From Streptomyces sp. NBC_01754 (lineage in GTDB: Bacteria; Actinomycetota; Actinomycetes; Streptomycetales; Streptomycetaceae), in the NCBI RefSeq assembly GCF_035918015.1, contig NZ_CP109132.1:6324001-6388000 (forward strand): a stretch of DNA of 64,000 bases. The letters run 5' to 3'. Position 1 is the first letter of the stretch, and every line of letters starts with the position of its first letter. A program made the position numbers and the translations under genes. The notes under the pieces were generated by a model, which worked only from the letters and a program-made list of their open reading frames with translations, had not been told where the DNA came from and did no database searches. This document shows positions 1 to 9,260 of this stretch, in pieces.

Positions 1-615
1 GTCGCCCTCGACGTCGCCGCGATCTTCGACCCGTTCGGCAACGCCGTGCACACCGCGCTCTCCTTCCCCCTGGTCGGGGAGGACGTCCTGATCACCGGGG
101 CCGGCCCGATCGGCATCATGGCCGCCGCCGTCGCCCGGCACGCGGGCGCCCGCAACGTCGTCATCACCGACGTCAGCGAGGCCCGCCTCGAACTGGCCGG
201 GAAGGTCGGTGTGGACCTCGCCCTGGACGTCGGCAGGGAGACCATCGGCGACGGCCAGCGCCGCCTCGGCCTGCGCGAGGGCTTCGACATCGGCCTGGAG
301 ATGTCCGGCCGCCCCGAGGCGATGCGGGACATGATCGCGAACATGACGCACGGCGGGCGGATCGCGATGCTCGGCCTGCCCTCCGGCGAGTTCGCCGTCG
401 ACTGGTCCCGGGTCGTCACCTCGATGCTCACCATCAAGGGCATCTACGGCCGCGAGATGTACGAGACCTGGTACGCCATGTCCGTGCTGCTGGAGGGCGG
501 ACTCGACCTCGCCCCGGTCATCACCGGACGCTACGGCTACCGCGACTTCGACGCGGCCTTCGACGACGCCGCGAGCGGTCTGGGCGGCAAGGTCCTGCTG
601 GACTGGACCGCCTGA
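1..615 (+). CDS. tdh: L-threonine 3-dehydrogenase, C-terminal part (5' end outside window)
   Basis: About 204 residues of a zinc-dependent medium-chain dehydrogenase that oxidises L-threonine to 2-amino-3-ketobutyrate with NAD+. The frame is open from base 1 and reads [12 protein letters not shown] before the Rossmann nucleotide-binding loop [10 protein letters not shown], a signature of Tdh. The N-terminal catalytic-zinc domain lies upstream of the window. The gene ends 42 bp before kbl, which uses the Tdh product, so the two form the usual tdh-kbl threonine-degradation operon. The first in-window ATG (base 46) is internal and not the true start. Confidence 0.93.
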   Translation, partial: VALDVAAIFDPFGNAVHTALSFPLVGEDVLITGAGPIGIMAAAVARHAGARNVVITDVSEARLELAGKVGVDLALDVGRETIGDGQRRLGLREGFDIGLEMSGRPEAMRDMIANMTHGGRIAMLGLPSGEFAVDWSRVVTSMLTIKGIYGREMYETWYAMSVLLEGGLDLAPVITGRYGYRDFDAAFDDAASGLGGKVLLDWTA

Positions 616-657
616 GACCTCCGATCCGACCTGACACCTGACCGGGAGACAGCCCCC

Positions 658-1890
658 ATGTTCGACTCCGTACGCGACGACCTGCGCGCCACCCTCGACG
701 AGATCCGGGACGCCGGCCTCCAGAAGCCGGAGCGGGTCATCGGCACCCCGCAGTCCGCGAACATCGCCGTCACCTCGATGGGGTCTCCCCCGCTCGAACG
801 CAGCCGAGAGCCTGGGGAAGGCCGCGCCGGCGAGGTGCTCAACTTCTGCGCCAACAACTACCTGGGGCTCGCCGACCACCCCGAGGTCGTCGCCGCCGCC
901 CACGAGGCGCTGGACCGCTGGGGCTACGGGCTGGCCTCCGTCCGCTTCATCTGCGGCACCCAGGAGGTCCACAAGGAACTGGAGCAGAGGCTGTCCGGGT
1001 TCCTCGGCCAGGAGGACACGATCCTCTACTCCTCCTGCTTCGACGCCAACGGCGGCGTCTTCGAGACCCTGCTCGGCCCCGAGGACGCGGTGCTCTCCGA
1101 CGCCCTCAACCACGCCTCGATCATCGACGGCATCCGGCTGTCCAAGGCCAAGCGGTACCGCTACGCCAACCGCGACATGACCGAGCTGGAGCAGCGGCTC
1201 AAGGAGGCCTCCGGGGCCCGGCGGCGCCTCGTCGTCACCGACGGCGTCTTCTCCATGGACGGGTACGTCGCCCCGCTCGCCGAGATCTGCGACCTGGCCG
1301 ACCGCTACGACGCCATGGTCATGGTCGACGACTCGCACGCCGTCGGCTTCGTCGGCCCCGGCGGACGCGGAACTCCCGAACTGCACGGCGTCATGGACCG
1401 CGTCGACATCATCACCGGCACCCTCGGCAAGGCGCTCGGCGGAGCCTCCGGCGGCTACGTAGCGGCGCGCGCCGAGATCGTCGCCCTGCTGCGCCAGCGC
1501 TCGCGCCCGTACCTCTTCTCCAACTCGCTCGCCCCGGTCATCGCCGCCGCCTCCCTCAAGGTCATCGACCTGCTGGAGTCCGCGGGCGACCTGCGCGCGC
1601 GGCTGGACGCCAACACCGCGCTCTTCCGCTCCCGGATGACCACCGAGGGCTTCGACGTCCTGCCCGGCGACCACGCCATCGCCCCGGTGATGATCGGGGA
1701 CGCGGCGAAGGCGGCCCGGATGGCCGAACTCCTCCTGGATCGCGGGGTGTACGTGATCGGGTTCTCCTACCCGGTCGTCCCCCAGGGCGCCGCGCGCATC
1801 CGGGTCCAGCTGTCCGCCGCGCACTCCACCGAGGACGTCGACCGCGCGGTGGACGCGTTCGTCGACGCACGGGCGGCCCTGGAGGCGTGA
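658..1890 (+). CDS. kbl: glycine C-acetyltransferase (2-amino-3-ketobutyrate CoA ligase)
   Basis: PLP-dependent alpha-oxoamine synthase of 410 residues that cleaves 2-amino-3-ketobutyrate with CoA to glycine and acetyl-CoA, completing threonine breakdown started by Tdh. Family hallmarks are [32 protein letters not shown] and the PLP lysine in [10 protein letters not shown] (K258). It is about 12-17 residues longer than E. coli Kbl. The extra residues, roughly 40-56, are encoded mostly by an inserted Streptomyces-type repeat (777-820) that keeps the frame open. An RBS-like GGGAGA precedes the ATG. The insert sits before the first core strand, in a likely surface-exposed N-terminal segment, so activity is probably kept (inference). 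Confidence 0.95.
   Translation: MFDSVRDDLRATLDEIRDAGLQKPERVIGTPQSANIAVTSMGSPPLERSREPGEGRAGEVLNFCANNYLGLADHPEVVAAAHEALDRWGYGLASVRFICGTQEVHKELEQRLSGFLGQEDTILYSSCFDANGGVFETLLGPEDAVLSDALNHASIIDGIRLSKAKRYRYANRDMTELEQRLKEASGARRRLVVTDGVFSMDGYVAPLAEICDLADRYDAMVMVDDSHAVGFVGPGGRGTPELHGVMDRVDIITGTLGKALGGASGGYVAARAEIVALLRQRSRPYLFSNSLAPVIAAASLKVIDLLESAGDLRARLDANTALFRSRMTTEGFDVLPGDHAIAPVMIGDAAKAARMAELLLDRGVYVIGFSYPVVPQGAARIRVQLSAAHSTEDVDRAVDAFVDARAALEA
777..820 (+). repeat. dispersed 44-bp Streptomyces-type repeat, copy 1, inside kbl
   Basis: Begins GATGGGGTCTCCCCC, continues through CTCGAACG and CCGAGAG, and ends TGGGGAAG. A second copy lies at 27579-27622 in reverse orientation, with 31 of 44 positions identical by eye. 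The C-run/G-run ends make it weakly palindromic. This copy is in frame within kbl and encodes about residues 40-54, which E. coli Kbl lacks. Confidence 0.7.
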
Positions 1891-1904
1891 GCCGGCCGGC
1901 GGGG

Positions 1905-1930
1905 ACCCGGTGACGCCGGCGTCACCGGGT
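1905..1930. terminator. perfect 26-bp palindrome after kbl
   Basis: ACCCGGTGACGCC followed directly by its exact reverse complement, starting 14 bp after the kbl stop. It fits a strong GC hairpin terminator without a T-run, as is common in Streptomyces. A palindromic operator for the following LysR gene is the alternative. Confidence 0.6.
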
Positions 1931-1964
1931 CGGTGAGCCCGCCGCGGCCTGGGACAATGAGCAC

Positions 1965-2870
1965 ATGATCGATGCCCGGCGGCTGCGCATCCTCCGTGTG
2001 GTGGCGGATCACCGCACGGTGACCGCCGCGGCCGCCGCGCTCTACCTCACCCCGTCCGCCGTCTCCCAGCAGCTCGCCGCCCTGGAGCAGGAGACCGGCC
2101 ACCGGCTGGTCGAGCGCGGGGCGCGCGGGGCCCGGCTGACGGCGGCGGGGGAGATCCTGCTGACCCACGCCAACGAGGTGCTGGCCCAGCTGGAGCGGGC
2201 CGAGGCGGAACTCGCGGACTACGGCGCGGGCGTCGCCGGTACGGTCACCGTCGCCGCGTTCGCCACCGGCATCGGCCTGGTGCTGGCCCCCGCCATCGCC
2301 GAGCTGACCCGCACCGCACCCGGTATCCGGGTCCGGGTGCAGGACGCCGAGGGCGACGCGAGCGTACCGATGGTGCTGGACCGGCAGGTCGATGTGGCGG
2401 TCGCCGTCGAGTACCGGGGTGCCCCCGGTGACGACGACCGCCGGCTGACCCGGGTCCCGCTGTACTCCGAACCCTTCGACGCCGTGCTGCCGGCCGGCCA
2501 CCGCCTCGCCGGGCGGGAGCACATCGCCGTCGCCGACCTCGCCGAGGACCCCTGGATCGGCCCGTACCCCGGCAACCCCTGCCATGACGTGGTGGTCCTG
2601 GCCTGCGAGTACGCCGGTTTCGAACCGAGGCTGGAACACTCCTCCGACGACTTCCACGCGGTGCTGGCCCTCGCCGGGGCGGGCGCCGGAGTGGCCCTGG
2701 TGCCCCGGTCGGCGCTGCGCGGCACGGAGCGGGGCGGTGTCGTCGTACGGCCGGTGGAGGGCGTCGCCCCGACCCGGCGGGTCTTCGCCGCGGTGCGGCG
2801 CGGCGCCGAGGGCCACCCGCTGATCAAGCCGGTCCTGGACGCGCTGGGGGCGGCGGCGGGACCGGCGTAG
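1965..2870 (+). CDS. LysR family transcriptional regulator
   Basis: 301 residues. The N-terminal winged helix-turn-helix (residues about 3-62) reads LRILRVVADHRTVTAAAAAL and then SAVSQQLAALEQETG, typical of LysR recognition helices. The rest resembles the periplasmic-binding-like effector domain (GTVTVAAF at its start, LALAGAGAGVALVPR near the end). The ATG at 1965 places the HTH at the very N-terminus, as usual. No intact divergent target gene is present. Just downstream on the opposite strand is only a possible decayed transporter end. Target and effector cannot be inferred. Confidence 0.88.
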   Translation: MIDARRLRILRVVADHRTVTAAAAALYLTPSAVSQQLAALEQETGHRLVERGARGARLTAAGEILLTHANEVLAQLERAEAELADYGAGVAGTVTVAAFATGIGLVLAPAIAELTRTAPGIRVRVQDAEGDASVPMVLDRQVDVAVAVEYRGAPGDDDRRLTRVPLYSEPFDAVLPAGHRLAGREHIAVADLAEDPWIGPYPGNPCHDVVVLACEYAGFEPRLEHSSDDFHAVLALAGAGAGVALVPRSALRGTERGGVVVRPVEGVAPTRRVFAAVRRGAEGHPLIKPVLDALGAAAGPA

Positions 2871-2906
2871 ATCCCGCCGCCGCCCCCGGTCGCCTGCGGG
2901 CTTCCA

Positions 2907-3120
2907 TCAGCGGCCCGACCGGGCCGGCAGGAGCGTCCCCGCCACCGCGGCCACCACCACGGCGAGCGCCGGCGCCCCGTAGCGCGGCGAAGGCCGCCGG
3001 AGCGGTCCGTACGGCGTCGTCCGTCGCCGGACCGGTCCGCGCCCCGCGGTACGGGGCCGGCGCGTCCTGGACGGCCGCTGCGGTCGCGTCCCGGTCGGCG
3101 CCGTCCGTGCGGACCGGCAC
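2907..3120 (-). pseudogene. possible decayed C-terminus of an MFS-type transporter
   Basis: This gap between the LysR gene and the histidine kinase (2871-3216) has no intact ORF. On the minus strand one frame reads DDAVRTAPAAFAALRG and a neighbouring frame continues YGAPALAVVVAAVAGTLLPAR and then stops at 2907. Joined by one frameshift, these resemble the last loop and final membrane helix of major facilitator transporters, which often sit beside LysR genes. The remaining residues are low-complexity and the match is by eye only. Confidence 0.3.
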
Positions 3121-3216
3121 CGCCTGGTCGCGGGCGCAGGGGGTTCAGCAGGCAGCACCAGGGACGGGGGCGCACCCCACCGGGTACGGCCGCCGGTCCC
3201 CGTACCGTGGGCTGTC

Positions 3217-4446
3217 ATGAGCTCCACTCCCGTCCCTCTGACGGCGGCCCTCCAGCGCTCGTGGGAGGCCTCGCGCTTCCTGTTCACCGGCCTGCTGCTG
3301 GGCTTCGCCGGGTACGTCCTCACGTTCCTGGTGGCGGCGGTCCTGGTCTTCGCCGCCGTGGTCGTCGGCCTGCCCGCACTGCCCGAGGCCACGAAACTGC
3401 TGCGCCGGCTCACCGAGTCCGAGCGGCGCAGGGCGGCGGCACGGCTGGGCGAGCCCTACCGGCCGACGGCGTATCTCCCCCTCGACACGGGAGAGCTGGG
3501 CGAGCGGGTGCGCCGCGCCCTCACCGACCCCGCGACCCGGCGCGACGTACTGTGGCTGCCGTTCCAGGCCGTCGTCGGCAGCGTCGTGGCCTGTCTCGCG
3601 ACGGTGCTGTGGCCCGTCGGGCTGCTCGTGGACGGCACCGCCCTGTCCGTCGTCCACCTGCTGGACCGGCGGACCGCCGACGCGTACGGGACGCCGCCCC
3701 CCGTGCGCCGGGGCCGGGTGCTGCGCTGGCACCCCGTGCTCGCCGACCTGTCCGCGAGCTGGAACCGCTCGGTCCTCGACCCCCCGGCACCCGCCGGCCT
3801 CGCGGAACGCGTCGCCCAGCTGACGGAGAGCCGCGCCGGAGCGGTGGAGGCCCACGGCGCCGAACTGCGCCGCATCGAACGGGACCTGCACGACGGCGCC
3901 CAGGCCCGGATCGTCGCCCTTTCGATGCGCATCGGACTCGCCAAGCAGCTCCTGGACCGGGACCCGGCGGCGGCCAGGGCCCGGCTCGACGAGGCCCAGG
4001 ACGGCGCGGACGCGGCCCTGGCGGAACTGCGGCACGTGGTGCGGGGCATCCACCCGCCGGTGCTGACGGACCGTGGACTCGCGGGCGCGGTACGGGCCCT
4101 GGCGGCCGGAGTGGCCGTCCCCGTCGAGGCGGAACTCGACGAGGTGGAGGACGGCCGGCGTCTCCCGGCCGCGATCGAGGCCGCCGCCTACTTCGTGATC
4201 GCCGAGGCGCTCACCAACATCAGCAGGCACAGCGGGGCGACGACCGCGACCGTCCGGATCGGCAGGGGCGCGGGCACGCTGCGCGTCCGCATCGGCGACG
4301 ATGGGCACGGCGGCGCGGACGAACGCGCCGGCAGCGGGCTGGTCGGGATCAGACGGCGGGTCGCCGCCCTGGACGGGACCACCCGGATCAGCAGCCCCGC
4401 CGGGGGGCCGACGGACATCGAGGTGGAGCTGGCGTGCGGATCGTGA
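3217..4446 (+). CDS. sensor histidine kinase (NarL/LiaS-type, HisKA_3)
   Basis: 409 residues. The first 150 or so contain hydrophobic segments (GLLLGFAGYVLTFLVAAVLV and AVVGSVVACLATVLWPVGLL) consistent with a membrane sensor of the 'putative sensor' type. The dimerisation/phospho-acceptor region reads ERDLHDGAQARIV with the phosphorylated histidine at residue 225, the usual HisKA_3 motif. A C-terminal HATPase follows, with N-box EALTNISRHSGAT and G-box GDDGHGG. Its stop codon overlaps the start of the response regulator by 13 bp, so the two are translationally coupled partners. The stimulus is unknown. Confidence 0.92.
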   Translation: MSSTPVPLTAALQRSWEASRFLFTGLLLGFAGYVLTFLVAAVLVFAAVVVGLPALPEATKLLRRLTESERRRAAARLGEPYRPTAYLPLDTGELGERVRRALTDPATRRDVLWLPFQAVVGSVVACLATVLWPVGLLVDGTALSVVHLLDRRTADAYGTPPPVRRGRVLRWHPVLADLSASWNRSVLDPPAPAGLAERVAQLTESRAGAVEAHGAELRRIERDLHDGAQARIVALSMRIGLAKQLLDRDPAAARARLDEAQDGADAALAELRHVVRGIHPPVLTDRGLAGAVRALAAGVAVPVEAELDEVEDGRRLPAAIEAAAYFVIAEALTNISRHSGATTATVRIGRGAGTLRVRIGDDGHGGADERAGSGLVGIRRRVAALDGTTRISSPAGGPTDIEVELACGS

Positions 4447-5162
4447 TCGCCGAGGACAACGCGTTGCTGAGGGAGGGCATCATCCTGCTGCTCACCAGCT
4501 CGGGGCACGAGGTGGTCGCCGACGCCGCCGCCGGCCCCGAGGTGCTGCCCGCCCTGCTGGAACACCGCCCGGACGCCGCGATCCTGGACGTACGCCTGCC
4601 CCCGACCTTCCGCGACGAGGGCCTGCGCGCCGCCGTCGCCGCCCGGTCCGAGATGCCCGGCCTGCCGATCCTGGTGCTCTCCCAGTACGTGGAGGAGACG
4701 TACGCCGCCGAACTGCTGGCCAGGGGCGCGCAGGGGATCGGCTATCTGCTCAAGGACCGGGTGGGCCGCGTCGACCAGTTCCTCCAGGCCCTGGACCGGG
4801 TCGTGGCGGGCGGCACCGTGCTCGACCCCGAGGTGGTCTCCCAGCTCCTGACCCGCAAGGCGTCCGCCCGGCCGCTGCGGAGCCTCACGGCCCGGGAGCG
4901 CGAAGTGCTGGAACACATGGCCCAGGGCAAGGCCAACGGCACGATCGCGGCCGAACTCGTGGTCACCGAGCGGGCGGTGAGCAAGCACATCGGCTCGATC
5001 TTCGCCAAGCTGGGCCTGGAACCCGACGACGGCACCGTCCACCGGCGCGTCCTCGCCGTCCTGGCGTACCTGGAGGGCCGGGACGCGCTCCAGCCGCGCC
5101 TCACCGGTGGTTCCCGTGACACCGGCGCGGTGGAGCGGTACCGGCCCGGGCCGGCCCGGTGA
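4434..5162 (+). CDS. NarL/FixJ-type response regulator with LuxR HTH
   Basis: 242 residues from a GTG start that overlaps the kinase stop (GTGCGGATCGTGA). The receiver domain has acidic residues in IAEDNALL, phospho-acceptor D52 (AILDVRLPP) and the conserved lysine in YLLKDRV. The C-terminal HTH reads LTAREREVLEHMAQGKANGTIA and SKHIGSIFAKLGL, typical of LuxR-type DNA-binding domains. It is the cognate partner of the upstream kinase. No target genes can be told from context. Confidence 0.92.
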   Translation: MRIVIAEDNALLREGIILLLTSSGHEVVADAAAGPEVLPALLEHRPDAAILDVRLPPTFRDEGLRAAVAARSEMPGLPILVLSQYVEETYAAELLARGAQGIGYLLKDRVGRVDQFLQALDRVVAGGTVLDPEVVSQLLTRKASARPLRSLTAREREVLEHMAQGKANGTIAAELVVTERAVSKHIGSIFAKLGLEPDDGTVHRRVLAVLAYLEGRDALQPRLTGGSRDTGAVERYRPGPAR

Positions 5163-5308
5163 TACGGATGGCGTGAGCGGGCCACGGCCCGGCCCGGGGC
5201 GCCGACGGCCGGGGCGGCACCCCGATACCGTTCGCATCCTCCGGGGCGGACGGGCAGGATGCCGTGTGCCGTGCTGCCCGTGCCGTCGTCGTCCTACAGG
5301 AGCGATCC

Positions 5309-6457
5309 ATGACCAGCCCCAGCATCACCCCCGGCCACGACGGGCCCGTGCCCTTCACCGCCGAGGACTACCGGGCCCGGATGGCCCGAGCGGCCGAGGC
5401 CGCCGACGCCGCCGGTCTGGCAGGCGTCCTCGTCGCCCCCGGCCCCGACCTCGTCCACCTCACCGGCTACCGCCCGACGGCCACCACCGAACGGCTCACC
5501 CTGCTCGTGCTGCGGGCCGGCCACGACCCCGTCCTGGTCGTCCCCGCGCTGGAGGCGGCGGACGCCGAACGCGCGGTCGGCGCACCCGCGTTCACCGTGC
5601 GGGACTGGACCGACGCCGCCGACCCGTACGCCCTGTCCGCCCGGCTGCTGGACGGCACGGGCCGGTTCGCGGTCAGCGACAACGCCTGGGCCCTGCATCT
5701 GCTGGCCCTGCAACAGCTGCTCCCCGGCACCTCGTACGCCTCACTGACCTCCGCCCTGCCGATGCTCCGGGCGGTGAAGGACACGGCCGAACTGGAGCGG
5801 CTCGCAGCGGCGGGGAACGCCGCCGACGCCACCTACGAGCGGATCCTGAAGGTCCGCTTCTCGGGCCGCCGGGAGACCGACGTGGCCGCCGACCTGGCCT
5901 CCCTCCTCCGGGAGTACGGCCACGAGCAGGTCGACTTCACCGTGGTCGGCTCCGGTCCCAACGGCGCCAACCCGCACCACGAGGCAGGTGAACGCACCAT
6001 CGGGCAGGGCGACATGGTCGTCCTGGACTTCGGGGGACTCAAGCACGGCTACGGTTCCGACACCTCCCGTACGGTGCACGTCGGCGAGCCCACCGCCGAG
6101 GAGCGGCAGGTCCACGACCTCGTACGCGAGGCCCAGGAGGCCGGGTTCCGCGCCGTACGCCCCGGGGCGGCCTGCCAGGACGTCGACCGGGCGGCCCGCG
6201 CCGTCATCACCGGGGCCGGCTACGGCGAGCGCTTCATCCACCGCACCGGCCACGGCATCGGCGTCACCACCCACGAGCCGCCCTACATGATCGAGGGCGA
6301 GGAGCAGCCGCTGGTGCCCGGGATGTGCTTCTCGGTGGAGCCGGGCGTCTACCTCCCCGGCCGCTTCGGGGTCCGGATCGAGGACATCGTCACCGTCACG
6401 CGGGACGGCGGGCGGCGGCTGAACACCACCCCGCGCGAACTGGCGATCGTCGAGTAG
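5309..6457 (+). CDS. M24 family Xaa-Pro aminopeptidase/dipeptidase
   Basis: 382 residues. The ATG at 5309 follows an AGGAG RBS at 5298-5302. An upstream in-frame start at 5264 would add residues with no family similarity. An N-terminal creatinase-like domain is followed by the pita-bread metallopeptidase fold. Metal ligands are seen in VVLDFGGL and GSDTSRTVHVG (Asp residues), HRTGHGIG (His) and FSVEPGVYLPG and VRIEDIVTVT (Glu residues). It probably removes residues N-terminal to proline in cytoplasmic peptides. It converges on treZ with only 12 bp between stop codons. Confidence 0.92.
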   Translation: MTSPSITPGHDGPVPFTAEDYRARMARAAEAADAAGLAGVLVAPGPDLVHLTGYRPTATTERLTLLVLRAGHDPVLVVPALEAADAERAVGAPAFTVRDWTDAADPYALSARLLDGTGRFAVSDNAWALHLLALQQLLPGTSYASLTSALPMLRAVKDTAELERLAAAGNAADATYERILKVRFSGRRETDVAADLASLLREYGHEQVDFTVVGSGPNGANPHHEAGERTIGQGDMVVLDFGGLKHGYGSDTSRTVHVGEPTAEERQVHDLVREAQEAGFRAVRPGAACQDVDRAARAVITGAGYGERFIHRTGHGIGVTTHEPPYMIEGEEQPLVPGMCFSVEPGVYLPGRFGVRIEDIVTVTRDGGRRLNTTPRELAIVE

Positions 6458-6469
6458 GACCCGGCCCGT

Positions 6470-8230
6470 TCACTCGTCGGCCAGGACCACGCACGACTCG
6501 GGCGGCAGACGCAGCACCCCGTCGGCGCCCGGAGGGCCGACGGGGGTCCAGGCGGCCAGCACCCGGCCCCCGCCCCGGCGGTGCCGGCCGAGGCCCAGCG
6601 GGACGGCGGTCGGCTCGTCCGCGAGGTTGACCGCGACGCGCAGATCGCCCCTGCGGTACGCGATCCAGCGCGCCCGTTCGTCGTACGCCGTCCGGACCGA
6701 GGCCAGGTCCGGATCGCAGAGGTCGGGCATGGCGTGGCGCAGCGCGATCAGCTCGCGGTACCAGGCCCGCATCCGGGCGTGCGGTTCCCGATCCGGTTCG
6801 CTCCAGTCGAGGCACGAACGGGCCCGGGTCCGCGGGTCCTGCGGGTCGGGGATGTCCTCGGCGGCCCAGCCGTGCGCCGCGAACTCCCGCCGCCTGCCCT
6901 CCCGTACGGCCCGCGCCAGCTCCGGATCGGTGTGGTCGGTGAAGAACTGCCACGGGGTCCCGGCGCCCCACTCCTCGCCCATGAAGAGCATCGGCGTGAA
7001 CGGGCCCGTGAGCACCAGGGCCGCCGCGCACGCCTGGAGCCCGGGGGAGAGGGACGAGGCGAGCCGGTCGCCGAGCGCGCGGTTGCCGATCTGGTCGTGC
7101 GTCTGGGCGTATCCCACGAAGCGGTGGGCGGGGGCCCGGGAGATGTCGACGGGCCGGCCGTGCGTCCGGCCCCGGAAGCTGGAGTACGTGCCGTTGTGGA
7201 AGAACGCGGCGGTCACCGTCTTGGCGAGCGCGGCCAGCGGGGCGGCGGCGAAGTCGGCGTAGTAGCCCTGCGACTCACCCGTCAGCGCGGTGTGCAGGGC
7301 GTGGTGGAAGTCGTCGTTCCACTGGGCGTGCAGCCCGAGACCGCCCTCGGCCCTCGGCGTCGTCGTCCGCGGGTCGCACAGATCGGACTCGGCGATCAGC
7401 GGCAGCGGACGGCCCACCTCCACGGCGAGCGCGTCGACGGCGGCGGACAACTCCTCCAGGAAGGTCAGCGCCCGGCCGTCCGCCAGCGCGTGCACCGCGT
7501 CCAGCCGCAGACCGTCGAGCCGGTAGTCCCGCAGCCAGGCCAGCGCGCTGCCCAGCAGATAGGCGCGGACCTCGTCCGAGCCCGGGGCGTCGAGGTTGAC
7601 CGCCGCACCCCACGGCGTGTGACGGGTGTCGGTGAAGTACGGGCCGAAGGACGGGAGACGGTTGCCCGAGGGGCCGAGGTGGTTGTGCACCACGTCCAGC
7701 ACGACGGCCAGGCCCAGACCGTGGGCCGCGTCCACGAAGCGCTTCAGCCCCGCCGGCCCGCCGTACGGCTCGTGCACCGCCCACAGCGACACCCCCTCGT
7801 ACCCCCAGCCGTGGGTACCGGGGAAGGGGCAGACGGGCATCAGCGACACATGGGTGATGCCCAGGTCCACCAGACGGCCCAGCCGTCCGGCCGCCGCGTC
7901 GAAGGTGCCCGCCTCGGTGAACGTCCCGATGTGCAGCTCGTACAGGACGGCACCCGGCAGCCCGCGCCCGGCCCAGGGGTGGCGCCAGCTGTACGCCCCC
8001 TGGTCGACCACGGCGCTCTCGCCGTCGGGACCGTCCGGCTGGCGGCGGGAACGCGGGTCGGGCAGGACGGGGCCGTCGTCGAGGACGAAGCCGTAGCGGT
8101 CGCCGTCCACCGCCTCGGCCTCGGCCGTCCACCAGCCCGCACGCAGCGGATCACGCTCCATCGGCCGACGCCCGTGCGCCGTCGCCAGCCGGACCGACGC
8201 CGCCTCGGGAGCCCACACCTCGAACTGCAT
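6470..8230 (-). CDS. treZ: malto-oligosyltrehalose trehalohydrolase
   Basis: 586 residues, GH13. Releases trehalose from the maltooligosyl-trehalose made by TreY. An N-terminal CBM48/E-set-like region (FEVWAPEAASVRLAT) precedes a TIM barrel with VVLDVVHNHLGPSGN, the nucleophile region DYRLDGLRLDAVHAL, the acid/base region LIAESDL and GYAQTHDQIGNRALGDRL. ATG 8230 is chosen because GAGGAG lies 6 bp upstream. The ATG at 8248 would put that RBS inside the gene. TreY and GlgX follow downstream on the same strand, giving a glycogen-to-trehalose route. Confidence 0.94.
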   Translation of the reverse strand: MQFEVWAPEAASVRLATAHGRRPMERDPLRAGWWTAEAEAVDGDRYGFVLDDGPVLPDPRSRRQPDGPDGESAVVDQGAYSWRHPWAGRGLPGAVLYELHIGTFTEAGTFDAAAGRLGRLVDLGITHVSLMPVCPFPGTHGWGYEGVSLWAVHEPYGGPAGLKRFVDAAHGLGLAVVLDVVHNHLGPSGNRLPSFGPYFTDTRHTPWGAAVNLDAPGSDEVRAYLLGSALAWLRDYRLDGLRLDAVHALADGRALTFLEELSAAVDALAVEVGRPLPLIAESDLCDPRTTTPRAEGGLGLHAQWNDDFHHALHTALTGESQGYYADFAAAPLAALAKTVTAAFFHNGTYSSFRGRTHGRPVDISRAPAHRFVGYAQTHDQIGNRALGDRLASSLSPGLQACAAALVLTGPFTPMLFMGEEWGAGTPWQFFTDHTDPELARAVREGRRREFAAHGWAAEDIPDPQDPRTRARSCLDWSEPDREPHARMRAWYRELIALRHAMPDLCDPDLASVRTAYDERARWIAYRRGDLRVAVNLADEPTAVPLGLGRHRRGGGRVLAAWTPVGPPGADGVLRLPPESCVVLADE

Positions 8231-8653
8231 CCACCACTCCTCGTCCACGAACCGACAGGGCCGCCCCGGACCCCGTGACCGTCGGAAACGCGTACGGCCC
8301 CCGGGGCACCGGAGCGGGTCCGTACCCGACGGTCAAGGTCTGGTACTGATCATTGCCCCACCCGCTCGTGCTCATACGTGGCGGACACGGCCGGGAACAC
8401 CCCGGACGAGCGAGGGCCCTTCCGGCTGGACGACCGTCACCGCACCGTCCGAGGTCACGATGCCCGGCCGGGCGTTCGGCGAGCACGCCCCCGGCCGAAC
8501 CCAGCACGTCGACGCCCTGGCCGCCGCCCGCCACCGACTGCTCGCCCACGGCCCCGCCGTACGGCTCCCCGGCCGCTGCCGCCGCCCAGGTCAGGAGGGC
8601 GGGAAGCGGAGTTCTTCTGGACACCCCAGCCCTGTCGGCCCGACAATCACCAG
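8231..8653. other. 423-bp divergent intergenic region treZ / DUF1707-FHA gene
   Basis: Both genes face away from this stretch, so it should hold their promoters. Around 8415-8575 one plus-strand frame has coding-like third positions (MPGRAFGEHAPGRTQHV and on) but lacks a recognisable family and runs into an atypical composition. I do not call it a gene. No clear -35/-10 pair was seen. Confidence 0.4.
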
Positions 8654-9220
8654 GTGACGTCATCCTTCGAGCACTCCACGTATCCCGCGCGGCTGTCGGA
8701 CGCCCAGCGCGACCGTGCTCTCGACGCTCTCAGGGACGGCGTGGCCCAGGGCAAGCTCTCCCAGGACACCTTCCTACGGCGGATGGAACTCGCGCTGACC
8801 GCCCGGCGCTCCGAGGAACTCGCGGTGCTCACCGCGGACCTGGAGACCGGTGGGCGCTGGACGCGGGGCCTCTTCCGCGCGGTGGGCGGGGTCTCCGCCT
8901 TCCCGGCGCGGCTGCGGCGTGCCTGGCAGTCCGAGCGGCTGCCCAAACTCCTGCTCCCCGTGCCCGGCCCGTACCCCCTGTGCATAGGCCGCGATCCGGG
9001 CAACGGGCTGCGGCTCAGCCATGAGACGGTCTCACGCCGGCATGCTGAGCTGACCGGCCACGGCAGCCGGTGGATCCTGCGCGACCTCGGCTCCACGAAC
9101 GGCACCTGTGTCAACGGACAGCGGGTCGTCGGCGCGGTCCCGGTGCGCGACGGCGACCAGGTGAGTTTCGGACGGATGACCTTCCTGCTGGCCGCCCCGC
9201 CGCCCGGACCGCCCGTCTGA
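8654..9220 (+). CDS. DUF1707 and FHA domain protein
   Basis: 188 residues from GTG 8654. The N-terminal DUF1707 (residues about 12-65: RLSDAQRDRALDALRDGVAQG and RRSEELAVLTADL) is a short actinobacterial domain. The C-terminal half is a forkhead-associated domain (about 95-185) with IGRDPGN, SRRHAEL and DLGSTNGTCVNG, the residues that bind phosphothreonine peptides. It probably acts as an adaptor for a Ser/Thr kinase substrate. It lies on the opposite strand between treZ and treY and so interrupts the trehalose pair. It has no transmembrane segment. Confidence 0.88.
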   Translation: MTSSFEHSTYPARLSDAQRDRALDALRDGVAQGKLSQDTFLRRMELALTARRSEELAVLTADLETGGRWTRGLFRAVGGVSAFPARLRRAWQSERLPKLLLPVPGPYPLCIGRDPGNGLRLSHETVSRRHAELTGHGSRWILRDLGSTNGTCVNGQRVVGAVPVRDGDQVSFGRMTFLLAAPPPGPPV

Positions 9221-9260
9221 GCGGCCGCCGCCGTGCCCGTACAGGCGGCGGCCGGCCCGA

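Noticed and set aside
8415..8600. Coding-like stretch upstream of the FHA gene (MPGRAFGEHAPGRTQHV)
   Set aside because: Third-position GC is high for about 40 codons but then fails, no family is recognisable and no RBS precedes it.
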